Shown here: one piece after another, positions 1-5,520 of the stretch | How positions within the stretch are numbered: the first letter of the stretch is position 1 | Layout of the letters: every line of letters begins with the position of its first letter | Assembly: GCA_021817645.1 (NCBI GenBank) | Contig: JAKAGH010000224.1 | Location: 1-5,520 of the forward strand | Length of the DNA stretch: 5,520 nucleotides | Source: Deltaproteobacteria bacterium | GTDB taxonomy: Bacteria; Desulfobacterota; Desulfobaccia; Desulfobaccales; 0-14-0-80-60-11 | Direction of reading: 5' to 3' | Position numbers and translations under genes: made by a program | Notes under the pieces: generated by a model | Databases searched by the model: none | Told to the model about the DNA's origin: nothing | The model's input: only the letters and a program-made list of their open reading frames with translations

Positions 1-982
1 CCTTGGTAAACCCCAGGGCCCTGACTTCCGGGACATAAGTGGGGTCCCAGACAAAGATATAGGACAGGTCGCTTTTGGGACCGGCGTAAAGGTTGAGAAT
101 GATGGCCGGGCTGTCCACGTACCAGGAAACCGAGGGTAGGCGCAGGCGGTTCAGGGCCTCCATCAGCAGGCCCTCCCGGTCAAAGCCCAGGTGGTTGATG
201 GTGAAAACCAGGTCCGGGGAAAACTCCGCCACCCGCTGCAGGATGCGCTGCAGCACCTCTTCGCCCCGGTCCTGGCGCTTGTCAAAGAGGATGACCTGAA
301 CTTCGTGCCCCAACTGGCCGAAGGCCCGGGAAATCTCAGGGATCAGGAAGTAGTCGGGATTCACCACCAGGACCCGCAGTTTTTCCTTTTTCAGGCCATA
401 GGCTCGGGAGGGCGCGGCCAGGGGGGCCTGAAACGCGGCGATCACCTCCTGGTAGAAGCCGTTGGCGGCCCGCAAAGACGCGGGGTGGCCCCAGAGGACC
501 GGGTTACCGCAACCGTTTCCCAGGTTTAAGCGGCCCCGCAAATGGCTGACGACTTCCCGGGGGTCGGAGTGGACCACCAGCGCGGTATGGGGCCGGGAGA
601 GCAGCGGCGTCAGATCCAGAGTGTCAAGCGCGGCCCAGAAGATTTCCGGCTCCTGTTCCACAATGACCAGGGGCTGCTCCGGGTCCAGGCGGGGGAGGAG
701 CCTGAGCAAGTGGTAGCCCAGGCCCAGCCCCAGGGCCAGCATCGGCCGGGAAGGGGCTTGCGGCGCCCGGGCCGCCAGGACGTCGGCCTCTTTCCAGGCC
801 TCCCGGGGGCTGTGCAGGGTGACCGGGCGGCCCTTTTCCCCCGGCACCTGCAGGGTGGGGCAGGGGCCGGGCACCAGAGTGACGCGCTGCCATACCGGCG
901 GCGCCGCCGGGAGGGCCGGCATCAGGTCCTGGTCCGGAGCCCTAGCTTTGAGGGCCTGGAGGTTGGTTGCCCAGATGGTCAT
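1..982 (-). CDS. Maf-like N-terminal domain fused to CgeB/DUF3880-type glycosyltransferase (3' part missing)
   Basis: Partial gene; 327 codons are visible and the frame is still open at base 1. Residues about 1-180 resemble the N-terminal domain of Maf/DUF115 motility accessory proteins: a 'LHSPREAWKEA' segment (56-66), then a glycine-rich Rossmann turn 'LALGLGLGYHLL' (82-93) and an acidic second strand 'VIVEQEPEIF' (106-115). A new Rossmann unit starts at 'LRVLVVNPDYF' (202-212), and 'SWYVDSP' (286-292) followed by 'FVWDPTYVPEVRALGF' (310-325) matches the DUF3880/CgeB group of GT-B glycosyltransferases. The sugar-nucleotide-binding C-terminal half would lie outside the window. The ATG overlaps the TGA of the upstream gene as ATGA, with an AAGGA ribosome-binding site five bases before it, so translation is probably coupled. 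No signal peptide or membrane helix is seen. The role, protein glycosyltransferase in the cytosol, is inferred; family placement is by eye. Confidence 0.85.
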   Translation of the reverse strand, partial: MTIWATNLQALKARAPDQDLMPALPAAPPVWQRVTLVPGPCPTLQVPGEKGRPVTLHSPREAWKEADVLAARAPQAPSRPMLALGLGLGYHLLRLLPRLDPEQPLVIVEQEPEIFWAALDTLDLTPLLSRPHTALVVHSDPREVVSHLRGRLNLGNGCGNPVLWGHPASLRAANGFYQEVIAAFQAPLAAPSRAYGLKKEKLRVLVVNPDYFLIPEISRAFGQLGHEVQVILFDKRQDRGEEVLQRILQRVAEFSPDLVFTINHLGFDREGLLMEALNRLRLPSVSWYVDSPAIILNLYAGPKSDLSYIFVWDPTYVPEVRALGFTK

Positions 983-2154
983 GACAGTCCTTCCATTTCC
1001 GCCAGCAGCACCTGGGCCTGCCGGAATTGGGGGCGCAGGGCCAGGCAGGTGTCCAGAGCCCGGCGGGCATTGCCGAAATCGGCGCAGGCCCGGGCCAGGA
1101 CCGCGGTCTCCATCCAAACTCCGGGCTTCTGGGGAAATAGCCTCTGGGCCTCATTCAGAGCGGCCGCGGCTTCCTCATGCCGGGCCAGCCGCCGCAGGGC
1201 CTGGGCCCGGGTCAACAGGGCCGTAAGAGTCAATTTTTCCTCCGGCTGATCCAGAAAGAAATGCCCGCAGCCCAACTCCAAAAACCGGGCCAGGGCCTGG
1301 GCCGCCGTGGCAAAATCATTGTGGCGGAAATAGAGGAGCCCCAGGTGGTACCAGGCCAGGCCGTAATCGGGGTAATGCTCCACCAGTTCGCCGAATTTCC
1401 GGAGGGCCCCGGCCAGGTCCTGGAGCCGGTCCCGGATGATGGCGTCCAGGAGCCGGGCATGGCGGGCGATTTCCTGGTTTTGGGCCTCAAGATCGGGCGC
1501 GGCCAGCACTTCCTGGAGCTGGCCCCAGGCTTCCTGCAGCTCCCCGGCAAAGAAGTGGTGCCGAGCCAGTTGGTAACGGAAATAGAAATCGTCCGGCCGT
1601 TCCTGCAGTTCGGCCAGGAGCAGGGTCAGGTTGCGCCGGGCCTTGGCCTGGCGCAGGTTCCGGTCCTCATAACCCCAATGATAGATGCGCACCGGGGTAA
1701 TGACCTGGGCCAGTCCCGGGGGATGGCAGAGCTGCTCGTGCACCCGGTAACGGAAACGGATATCCGGGCGCCGGGGGAAGAAGCGCTTTTGCAGGAGGCG
1801 GCCGCCGTCCGGTTCCACCATCTCGGTGCCCCAGAGGATGGCGTCCCCGGGCCGCTGCACCTGGGATTTGAGGAGGGCGGCGTCTGCCTCCGGGATCCGG
1901 TTGTCCCCGTCCAGCCACAGCGCCCAATCCCCCGTGGCCTGGTCCAAGGAGAAGTTCCGGGCCGCGGCGAAATCGTTGATCCAGGTGAAATGATGCACCC
2001 GGGCTCCCATTTGCGCGGCCAGCTCCGGGGTGCCGTCGGTGGACCCGGTATCCACCACCACCGCCTCATCCACGTAGGGCATCAGCGGGGCCAGGCTCCG
2101 GGGCAGGTTCCGGGCTTCATTCTTGACGATCATGCACAGGCTTAGGGTCTGCAT
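979..2154 (-). CDS. GT2 family glycosyltransferase with C-terminal TPR repeats
   Basis: Complete gene of 391 residues. Residues 1 to about 165 form a GT-A fold of glycosyltransferase family 2: strand 'LSLCMIVKNE' (4-13), 'VVVDTGSTDGT' (32-42) in the nucleotide-binding region, 'NDFAAARNF' (60-68), and the metal-binding DxD as 'WLDGDNRI' (80-87, D82 and D84). 'RVHEQL' (137-142) and 'YHWGYE' (158-163) are late motifs typical of the SunS/WaaE-like branch of GT2. From about residue 185 the protein is helical with roughly four TPR units (about 187-220, 259-292, 306-340 and 341-375), such as 'AWYHLGLLYFRHNDFATAAQ' (267-286). It should transfer a sugar from an activated donor in the cytosol, with the TPR part likely binding a protein partner or acceptor; substrate unknown. 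The ATG lies three bases after the stop of the preceding gene. A GGAGG sits 17 bases upstream, which is long, so re-initiation is likely. Confidence 0.93.
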   Translation of the reverse strand: MQTLSLCMIVKNEARNLPRSLAPLMPYVDEAVVVDTGSTDGTPELAAQMGARVHHFTWINDFAAARNFSLDQATGDWALWLDGDNRIPEADAALLKSQVQRPGDAILWGTEMVEPDGGRLLQKRFFPRRPDIRFRYRVHEQLCHPPGLAQVITPVRIYHWGYEDRNLRQAKARRNLTLLLAELQERPDDFYFRYQLARHHFFAGELQEAWGQLQEVLAAPDLEAQNQEIARHARLLDAIIRDRLQDLAGALRKFGELVEHYPDYGLAWYHLGLLYFRHNDFATAAQALARFLELGCGHFFLDQPEEKLTLTALLTRAQALRRLARHEEAAAALNEAQRLFPQKPGVWMETAVLARACADFGNARRALDTCLALRPQFRQAQVLLAEMEGLS

Positions 2155-2157
2155 AAG

Positions 2158-3582
2158 TTAAGGGATCACCACCTCCAGGCCGTTGCCCGGATGCAAGGGG
2201 CAATGCCGGCGGAAGAGCACTCCGACCCATTGGCCGGGAGGCTGGAGCGCGCGGCGAAAGCCGAACCAATCCACGTTACTGGCGTCCAACAGGGGTTGGA
2301 GATGCGGCAAGGACCCGGACAGCCCCGGTTCTTCCAACAGCAGCAGCCACTCTTCCCGGGCTTCTTCCTCCAGGCGGGGCTTCAGGGAGACCAGGTCCAA
2401 CTGCGTTTCCGGCGCAGTGAGGTAACGCACCTGTGCGGGCGGCGGCGCCGGCCAGGGACCAACAGCCCCGCCCTCGCCTCCCAGAAAGAGGGAGTAGGAC
2501 AGCTGCTCATTCTGCTGGGCCAGATGACGGGAAAATATTTCCAGCCATTCCCCGGCGATATGACTCCAGGAATAATGTGCGGTCACCCACCGCAAAGCCG
2601 CGTCAGTATCATGGCGGTAGCGGCCGGGGTCACCCAGATAGAGCAGGGCCCGGTCGGCAAAGGCATCTTGATAGGCAGGGAAGGCCGGACGCCCGGAAAT
2701 CAGGTACCGGGGGACCCCCACCGTTTCCGGCAGCGCGAAATCCCGGCTGGTGATGATGGGGGTACCCAGGGCCTGGGCCTCAATGGCGACGATGCAACTG
2801 ATCTCCGGGAAGGAACAGGGGTACAGGAGCAACGCGGCCTCCGCCAGGTGGCGGTAGAAATCCGGTTTGGCCAGACTCCCCAGAACCGTGGTTTGCGGAG
2901 CCGCGGCCACCAGGGCGGGCATATGCTCCATACCGGGTTGGTTCGGGGCCTCATAGCCCATGAGAAACAGGCGCAGCTCGGGCCGGGCCTGGAGCATCCG
3001 GGGCCAGATATGGCGCAGCAGGATCTCCAGGCCCCGTTCGGGCCGGGAGGCATAGACGACCTTGGTCATATCTTTAGCCGCGGTTTCCCGGGCTTGCCGG
3101 GTCAGCTCCAGGTCCACGCCGTTTGTGGTGCGCAGAAAGAAAGGCGTCAACTCCGGCAGCTGAGAAAGATATTCCGCCTCATGGTAAGCGCTCAAAGTGA
3201 AAAAAAGGTCCGTCCGGAAAGTTTGCCGGCGGTAGGTTTGCGGGTCCTCCAGAGTGTCGTGATTCCACATCACCTTCAGGCGGCTCCGGAAAGGATGGGT
3301 GAAGACCTGGGGGAACCGGCTGACGATGAAGACGTCAAAGGTCTGGGCCAGAGCGGCCTGGGGAAATTCCCGGAGCGAGCGGTATTCCACCCCCTCATAG
3401 GGGCCGGGCCGCTGGGTATGACAGAAAACCTGGACCCGGTGGCCCTGGCGGGCGAACTCCCGTGCCAGGTAAAAGAGGGCGGATTCACTGCCCCCCAGGC
3501 CCTTCTCATAGATGGTGGCCCCGTCAAAAGGCAGACCTTGGGTGTAGAAGCCGATCAGCAAGGGAGCGCCTGGCAGGGCCAT
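2158..3582 (-). CDS. GT4-type (GT-B fold) glycosyltransferase with extra C-terminal domain
   Basis: Complete gene of 474 residues. The N-terminal Rossmann half begins 'LLIGFYTQG' (8-16) and has the glycine loop 'GLGGSESAL' (28-36) common in GT4 enzymes, then 'VMWNHDTLEDP' (104-114). The C-terminal half has 'VVYASRPERGLEILL' (175-189), where GT4 proteins carry donor phosphate-binding residues, and 'SFPEISCIVAIEAQALGTPII' split as an E-x7-E pair (E260, E268) followed by 'LGTPIITS' (272-279). This supports a retaining sugar transfer from a nucleotide sugar. The glycosyltransferase ends near residue 355; about 110 further residues (365-474) are not explained by GT4. The ATG is preceded by GGAGG with a four-base gap, which supports this start although it overlaps the upstream gene by 28 bases; a TTG seven codons in would shorten the overlap but lacks such support. 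No signal peptide or membrane segment is seen. Donor and acceptor are unknown. Confidence 0.92.
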   Translation of the reverse strand: MALPGAPLLIGFYTQGLPFDGATIYEKGLGGSESALFYLAREFARQGHRVQVFCHTQRPGPYEGVEYRSLREFPQAALAQTFDVFIVSRFPQVFTHPFRSRLKVMWNHDTLEDPQTYRRQTFRTDLFFTLSAYHEAEYLSQLPELTPFFLRTTNGVDLELTRQARETAAKDMTKVVYASRPERGLEILLRHIWPRMLQARPELRLFLMGYEAPNQPGMEHMPALVAAAPQTTVLGSLAKPDFYRHLAEAALLLYPCSFPEISCIVAIEAQALGTPIITSRDFALPETVGVPRYLISGRPAFPAYQDAFADRALLYLGDPGRYRHDTDAALRWVTAHYSWSHIAGEWLEIFSRHLAQQNEQLSYSLFLGGEGGAVGPWPAPPPAQVRYLTAPETQLDLVSLKPRLEEEAREEWLLLLEEPGLSGSLPHLQPLLDASNVDWFGFRRALQPPGQWVGVLFRRHCPLHPGNGLEVVIP

Positions 3583-5282
3583 AGTTCCTCCGCAGTAATT
3601 TGGGGCAGCAAAGTTTTCAGTGTGGCCGGAGCCAGGGGCACGCTCCGCAGCGCGTCCATCAGGTCCCGCTGCGGCTCCAGAACCTGGGCCAGCAGCAGGT
3701 TCTTCAAGCCTTCCCGGGGTTGGTAGCCCTTCAATTGGGCCTGGCCCAAAAGCCAGTGGGCTTCAGGGTTTTCCGGCTGCAACCGGGTCCATCTCTCAAA
3801 ACAGAAAATGGCCTCACAGGGAAAGCCGTGGCGGTCCTGGAGTTGCCCCAGGGATTGCAGGGCCGGGAGATAAAGGGGGTCCACCTCCAAGGCCCGGAAG
3901 TAATATTCCACTGCATACGCAAAGAAAATGGGCTCCGGAGCCGGGGGATAGCCCGGCTCCAGGGTTAGTCCCTGGGCCTCATAGATACGTCCCAGGCAGG
4001 TGAAAAAGGCGGCAGTGCCCATCCCCTGGGGGAGTAAGCCCCGCATTTCCCGCCGCAGTTGATAGGGGATTTCCCGGGCGTGCTTCAGTCCCTGGCGAAA
4101 AGCCGCGGCCGCAGCCACCGGCCGGTCCTGGTGCCGCAACAAATGCCCCCGCAGCATATGAATGTGGAAATCTCCGGGGGTCAGGGCCAGGGCTTGATCG
4201 TAAGCTGCCAGGGCTCCCTCGTGATCCCCGGACATCAGGGCCAGCTGGCCGAGGGTCAGGCAGGCGGGGGCGCTGGCGGGATGCAGGCGCAGGGCTTCCT
4301 GGAGGTGGTAGCTGGTCCGGGCGATCCCCAACCGCAGCGGGTAAAGGCCCCGGAAAGTGAGATGCAGCAGGGTCTGCCCCAGAAGCAGATGGTCCGGGGC
4401 CTGCCAGGCCCAATTTTTTTCCCCCAGATACTCCAGAAACTGGCAGGCCCGGGCCAGGGTGTGGTGCTGGGCGCAAATCCGCTCCTGGCCCCGTTGGGCG
4501 ATGCCCTGGCGCTCCGCTTCGTGGCTGAGATAGTAGGCAGCTTTTTCCAGGAGGTCTTGGGGCCCAAAGGTGATCAGATCCTCGCCGGGAGTAAACAGGC
4601 CCTGGAGATTGGGACCCACGTCTTCGGTGAGGAGCAGGGCGCCCGCGGCCAGGGACTCGAAAACCCGCAGGTTTACCTCCCCCTGGATGGCTTCATTGAC
4701 CACCACGCGGGCCTGGCTGTAAATGCGGCCCATCTCTCGGGTGCTGACTTCATTGTCCTGCCGGTCTCCCCAGATATGCAGCGGCAGCCGGCTTTTCAGG
4801 GCCTCCAGAATCAGGTGCCGCTTGCGGCGCGCTTCGGGGTCCACCCGCCCCACAAAGGCAATTTCGTATTGCCGGGGCAGGTTATGATCAAAGATGACGC
4901 CCAGGTCCACGGCCCAGGGGAGCCAATAGACCGGACGCCCCTGGCCCCGGAACGCAGACATGCTGCTGCGCTGGGTGGTGAAAACACAATCAAAGTTGGC
5001 GGCATATTTCTGGTGCCAGTAGAGATTCAGATGAGGGTCCAGGGCATAAAAGGCCCGCGGGATTTTGGTATGCTCCAGATTGAGGGGCAGGCGCCGGGGA
5101 CCCAGGCACTCTGCCACCACCAGCAAGTCAGGACGCTCGGCCGCGGGCAGCTGCGCCAGGACGGCCTCTAGATCCACCTCTGCGGCGCCGGGAGGCAGAA
5201 AAGCCTCCGCGTGCACCACCCGGTGCCCCAGCAGCTTTAAGGCCTCTGCTAAGAAAAATCCTCCCATTACCAAGAAATTCAT
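3555..5282 (-). CDS. CgeB-like GT-B glycosyltransferase with C-terminal TPR repeats
   Basis: Complete gene of 575 residues and the first gene of the operon. Residues 1 to about 285 look like a CgeB-type glycosyltransferase (Glyco_trans_1_2 group): N-terminal strand and loop 'MNFLVMGGFFLAEALKLLGH' (1-20), 'PRAFYALDPH' (75-84), 'DCVFTTQRS' (98-106), 'YWLPWAVDL' (119-127), 'IAFVGRVD' (141-148), and the donor-site region 'VNLRVFESLAAGALLLTED' (203-221), where the family has F-x-x-x-A-x-G. Residues about 315-540 are TPR-like, clearest at 333-366 ('TLGQLALMSGDHEGALAAYD'), 367-400, 469-502 and 503-536, with a less regular insert around 400-450. The start is supported by the N-terminal strand; an AGGAG lies 13 bases upstream, rather far. 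The protein ends inside the next gene. It is probably a cytosolic sugar transferase whose TPR tail binds protein partners; sugar and acceptor cannot be assigned. Confidence 0.92.
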   Translation of the reverse strand: MNFLVMGGFFLAEALKLLGHRVVHAEAFLPPGAAEVDLEAVLAQLPAAERPDLLVVAECLGPRRLPLNLEHTKIPRAFYALDPHLNLYWHQKYAANFDCVFTTQRSSMSAFRGQGRPVYWLPWAVDLGVIFDHNLPRQYEIAFVGRVDPEARRKRHLILEALKSRLPLHIWGDRQDNEVSTREMGRIYSQARVVVNEAIQGEVNLRVFESLAAGALLLTEDVGPNLQGLFTPGEDLITFGPQDLLEKAAYYLSHEAERQGIAQRGQERICAQHHTLARACQFLEYLGEKNWAWQAPDHLLLGQTLLHLTFRGLYPLRLGIARTSYHLQEALRLHPASAPACLTLGQLALMSGDHEGALAAYDQALALTPGDFHIHMLRGHLLRHQDRPVAAAAAFRQGLKHAREIPYQLRREMRGLLPQGMGTAAFFTCLGRIYEAQGLTLEPGYPPAPEPIFFAYAVEYYFRALEVDPLYLPALQSLGQLQDRHGFPCEAIFCFERWTRLQPENPEAHWLLGQAQLKGYQPREGLKNLLLAQVLEPQRDLMDALRSVPLAPATLKTLLPQITAEELWPCQALPC

Positions 5283-5309
5283 AGGGCCGCCGGCACTCCT
5301 GACCTTGGT

Positions 5310-5324
5310 TCAGACAAAGATCAT
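5310..5324 (-). other. Possible four-codon leader reading frame (MIFV-stop)
   Basis: Within the predicted leader, ATG-ATC-TTT-GTC-TGA is preceded by AGGGGAGG (5335-5328) three bases before the ATG, a stronger Shine-Dalgarno match than that of the main gene though closely spaced. It is in frame with the first glycosyltransferase gene, 14 codons upstream, separated by its own TGA. It may be a regulatory mini-gene, a ribosome standby site or chance. Confidence 0.3.
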
Positions 5325-5330
5325 AATCCT

Positions 5331-5342
5331 CCCCTAAAGGGG
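5331..5342 (-). repeat. Small leader hairpin CCCC-TTTA-GGGG
   Basis: A four-base GC stem with a four-base loop lies just after the predicted transcription start. Its 3' arm contains the G-run of the Shine-Dalgarno sequence of the possible mini reading frame, so folding would hide that ribosome-binding site. The stem is short, no U-run follows, and it is not a terminator. Confidence 0.35.
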
Positions 5343-5356
5343 TTAGCTGCAGGGGA

Positions 5357-5373
5357 AGCAAGAAAAATGCCAG
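5357..5373 (-). promoter_or_regulatory. Sigma-54 (RpoN) -24/-12 promoter
   Basis: The minus strand reads CTGGCATTTTTCTTGCT. The -24 GG is at 5371-5370 and the -12 GC at 5359-5358, exactly ten bases apart as sigma-54 requires. It matches the consensus YTGGCACG-N4-TTGCW at every position except the weakly conserved C and G after TGGCA. Transcription would begin near 5346, giving a leader of about 64 bases before the ATG at 5282. Sigma-54 promoters need an AAA+ activator bound upstream, so the operon is probably switched on by a dedicated signal, as with flagellar or surface genes. Function is inferred from sequence match and position. Confidence 0.75.
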
Positions 5374-5403
5374 GGGCGGACTGATGTATGTTATTTATAT
5401 TAT

Positions 5404-5416
5404 TGGCAATTATTTA
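5404..5416 (+). promoter_or_regulatory. Possible IHF site in AT-rich tract
   Basis: Plus-strand TGGCAATTATTTA matches seven of the nine fixed positions of the IHF consensus WATCAA-N4-TTR and lies in an almost pure A/T stretch (about 5385-5418). It would sit about 58-70 bases before the predicted transcription start, between the sigma-54 promoter and the candidate activator sites, which is where IHF usually bends DNA in such promoters. The match is loose, and AT-rich DNA gives such hits by chance. Confidence 0.3.
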
Positions 5417-5446
5417 AGAGGGGGAAATGGGGCGGGGCGGCAGGAC

Positions 5447-5490
5447 GGCAATATCTGCCTGATGTTTCCGGAAAAATAGGCCATGAGCCT
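5447..5490. promoter_or_regulatory. Candidate activator-binding region: three short inverted repeats
   Basis: Three small dyads lie close together: GGCA-N5-TGCC (5447-5459), the perfect palindrome TTTCCGGAAA (5465-5474) and AGGC-N5-GCCT (5478-5490). Their centres fall about 107, 124 and 138 bases upstream of the predicted sigma-54 start, the usual distance for an enhancer-binding protein. The sequences do not match a known activator site that I recognise, and each dyad alone is short enough to occur by chance. Confidence 0.3.
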
Positions 5491-5520
5491 GGTTTCCTTT
5501 AGGCGAATTTTAATTGACAC

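Larger units (their letters stand above)
5283..5520. other. Non-coding region upstream of the glycosyltransferase operon
   Basis: This 238-base stretch before the first gene is clearly more AT-rich than the genes and holds no convincing coding sequence. It contains, from the gene outward, a short leader with a tiny possible reading frame, a sigma-54 promoter, an AT-rich tract, a G/C-rich tract (about 5419-5446) and a set of small inverted repeats (5447-5490). The right end stops at the window edge, so it is not known whether the neighbouring gene is divergent or in the same direction. No intrinsic terminator with a U-run was seen. Confidence 0.7.

Noticed and set aside
542..1249. 235-codon open frame on the plus strand
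   Set aside because: It spans the antisense of two coupled minus-strand genes and their ATGA junction; its composition is that of a shadow frame.
1177..2145. 322-codon open frame on the plus strand
   Set aside because: It is antisense to the GT2 gene with its DxD and TPR motifs; the product shows no conserved pattern.
2191..3726. 511-codon open frame on the plus strand, longer than the gene opposite it
   Set aside because: It lies antisense to the GT4 gene, which has clear family motifs, a ribosome-binding site and operon spacing. The plus-strand product has no recognisable motif and is biased to G, P, Q and R, as expected of antisense frames in GC-rich genes.
4059..5171. 370-codon open frame on the plus strand
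   Set aside because: It is fully antisense to the CgeB-like gene, has Q/G/P-rich composition and no domain signature.
5128..5361. 77-codon minus-strand frame starting with TTG in the leader
   Set aside because: Its start overlaps the -12 element of the predicted promoter, and most of it is a shifted frame of the CgeB-like gene with an R/G/A-rich end.
5385..5418. AT-rich tract as a sigma-70 promoter for the operon
   Set aside because: TATAAA-like hexamers are present on the minus strand, but no -35 box lies at a 16-18 base spacing, and the sigma-54 element nearby is a far better match.
5384..5479. 31-codon plus-strand frame beginning MYVIYIIG
   Set aside because: It lies in AT-rich promoter DNA, has only a weak purine run upstream and resembles no known small protein.
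5514..5519. TTGACA on the plus strand at the right edge, like a sigma-70 -35 box
   Set aside because: The matching -10 region is outside the window, and a single hexamer is weak evidence for a divergent promoter.
5410..5520. Minus-strand frame open from the right edge, 36 codons then TAA
   Set aside because: It could be the tail of an upstream gene, but the codons (ATT, AAA, CTA, ATA, AGG) are unlike the neighbouring genes, it runs through the candidate activator region and shows no motif. More sequence to the right would decide.

Overview
The window looks like part of a GC-rich proteobacterial chromosome. By protein style (CgeB-type and Maf-like glycosyltransferases with TPR tails, and a sigma-54 promoter), a deltaproteobacterium / Desulfobacterota member is the most likely source. 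This is an inference from family resemblance, because no taxonomic marker is present.

Layout: all supported genes lie on the minus strand and read right to left. From 5520 down to 5283 there is a 238-base non-coding region, more AT-rich than the genes. It carries a near-consensus sigma-54 (-24/-12) promoter at 5373-5357, an AT-rich tract with an IHF-like site, a group of small inverted repeats at the usual distance for an activator, and a short leader with a possible four-codon reading frame. Downstream are four tightly packed genes: a CgeB-like GT-B glycosyltransferase with a TPR tail (5282-3555), a GT4-type glycosyltransferase with an unexplained C-terminal extension (3582-2158), a GT2 glycosyltransferase with a TPR tail (2154-979), and the first 327 codons of a protein joining a Maf-like N-terminal domain to a second CgeB/DUF3880-like glycosyltransferase (982 to the left edge, incomplete). 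The junctions are a 28-base overlap, a 3-base gap and an ATGA overlap, so this is very probably one transcription unit that continues beyond base 1.

How they may work together: no gene shows an obvious signal peptide or membrane segment, so all four products look cytosolic. Different glycosyltransferase folds, TPR scaffolds and a Maf-like domain encoded in one sigma-54-linked operon suggest a cytoplasmic glycosylation machine acting on a protein, for example flagellin or another surface protein, or on a surface polysaccharide precursor. The acceptor and the sugars cannot be read from this window. Long open frames on the plus strand opposite these genes are rejected as antisense shadows of GC-rich coding sequence.
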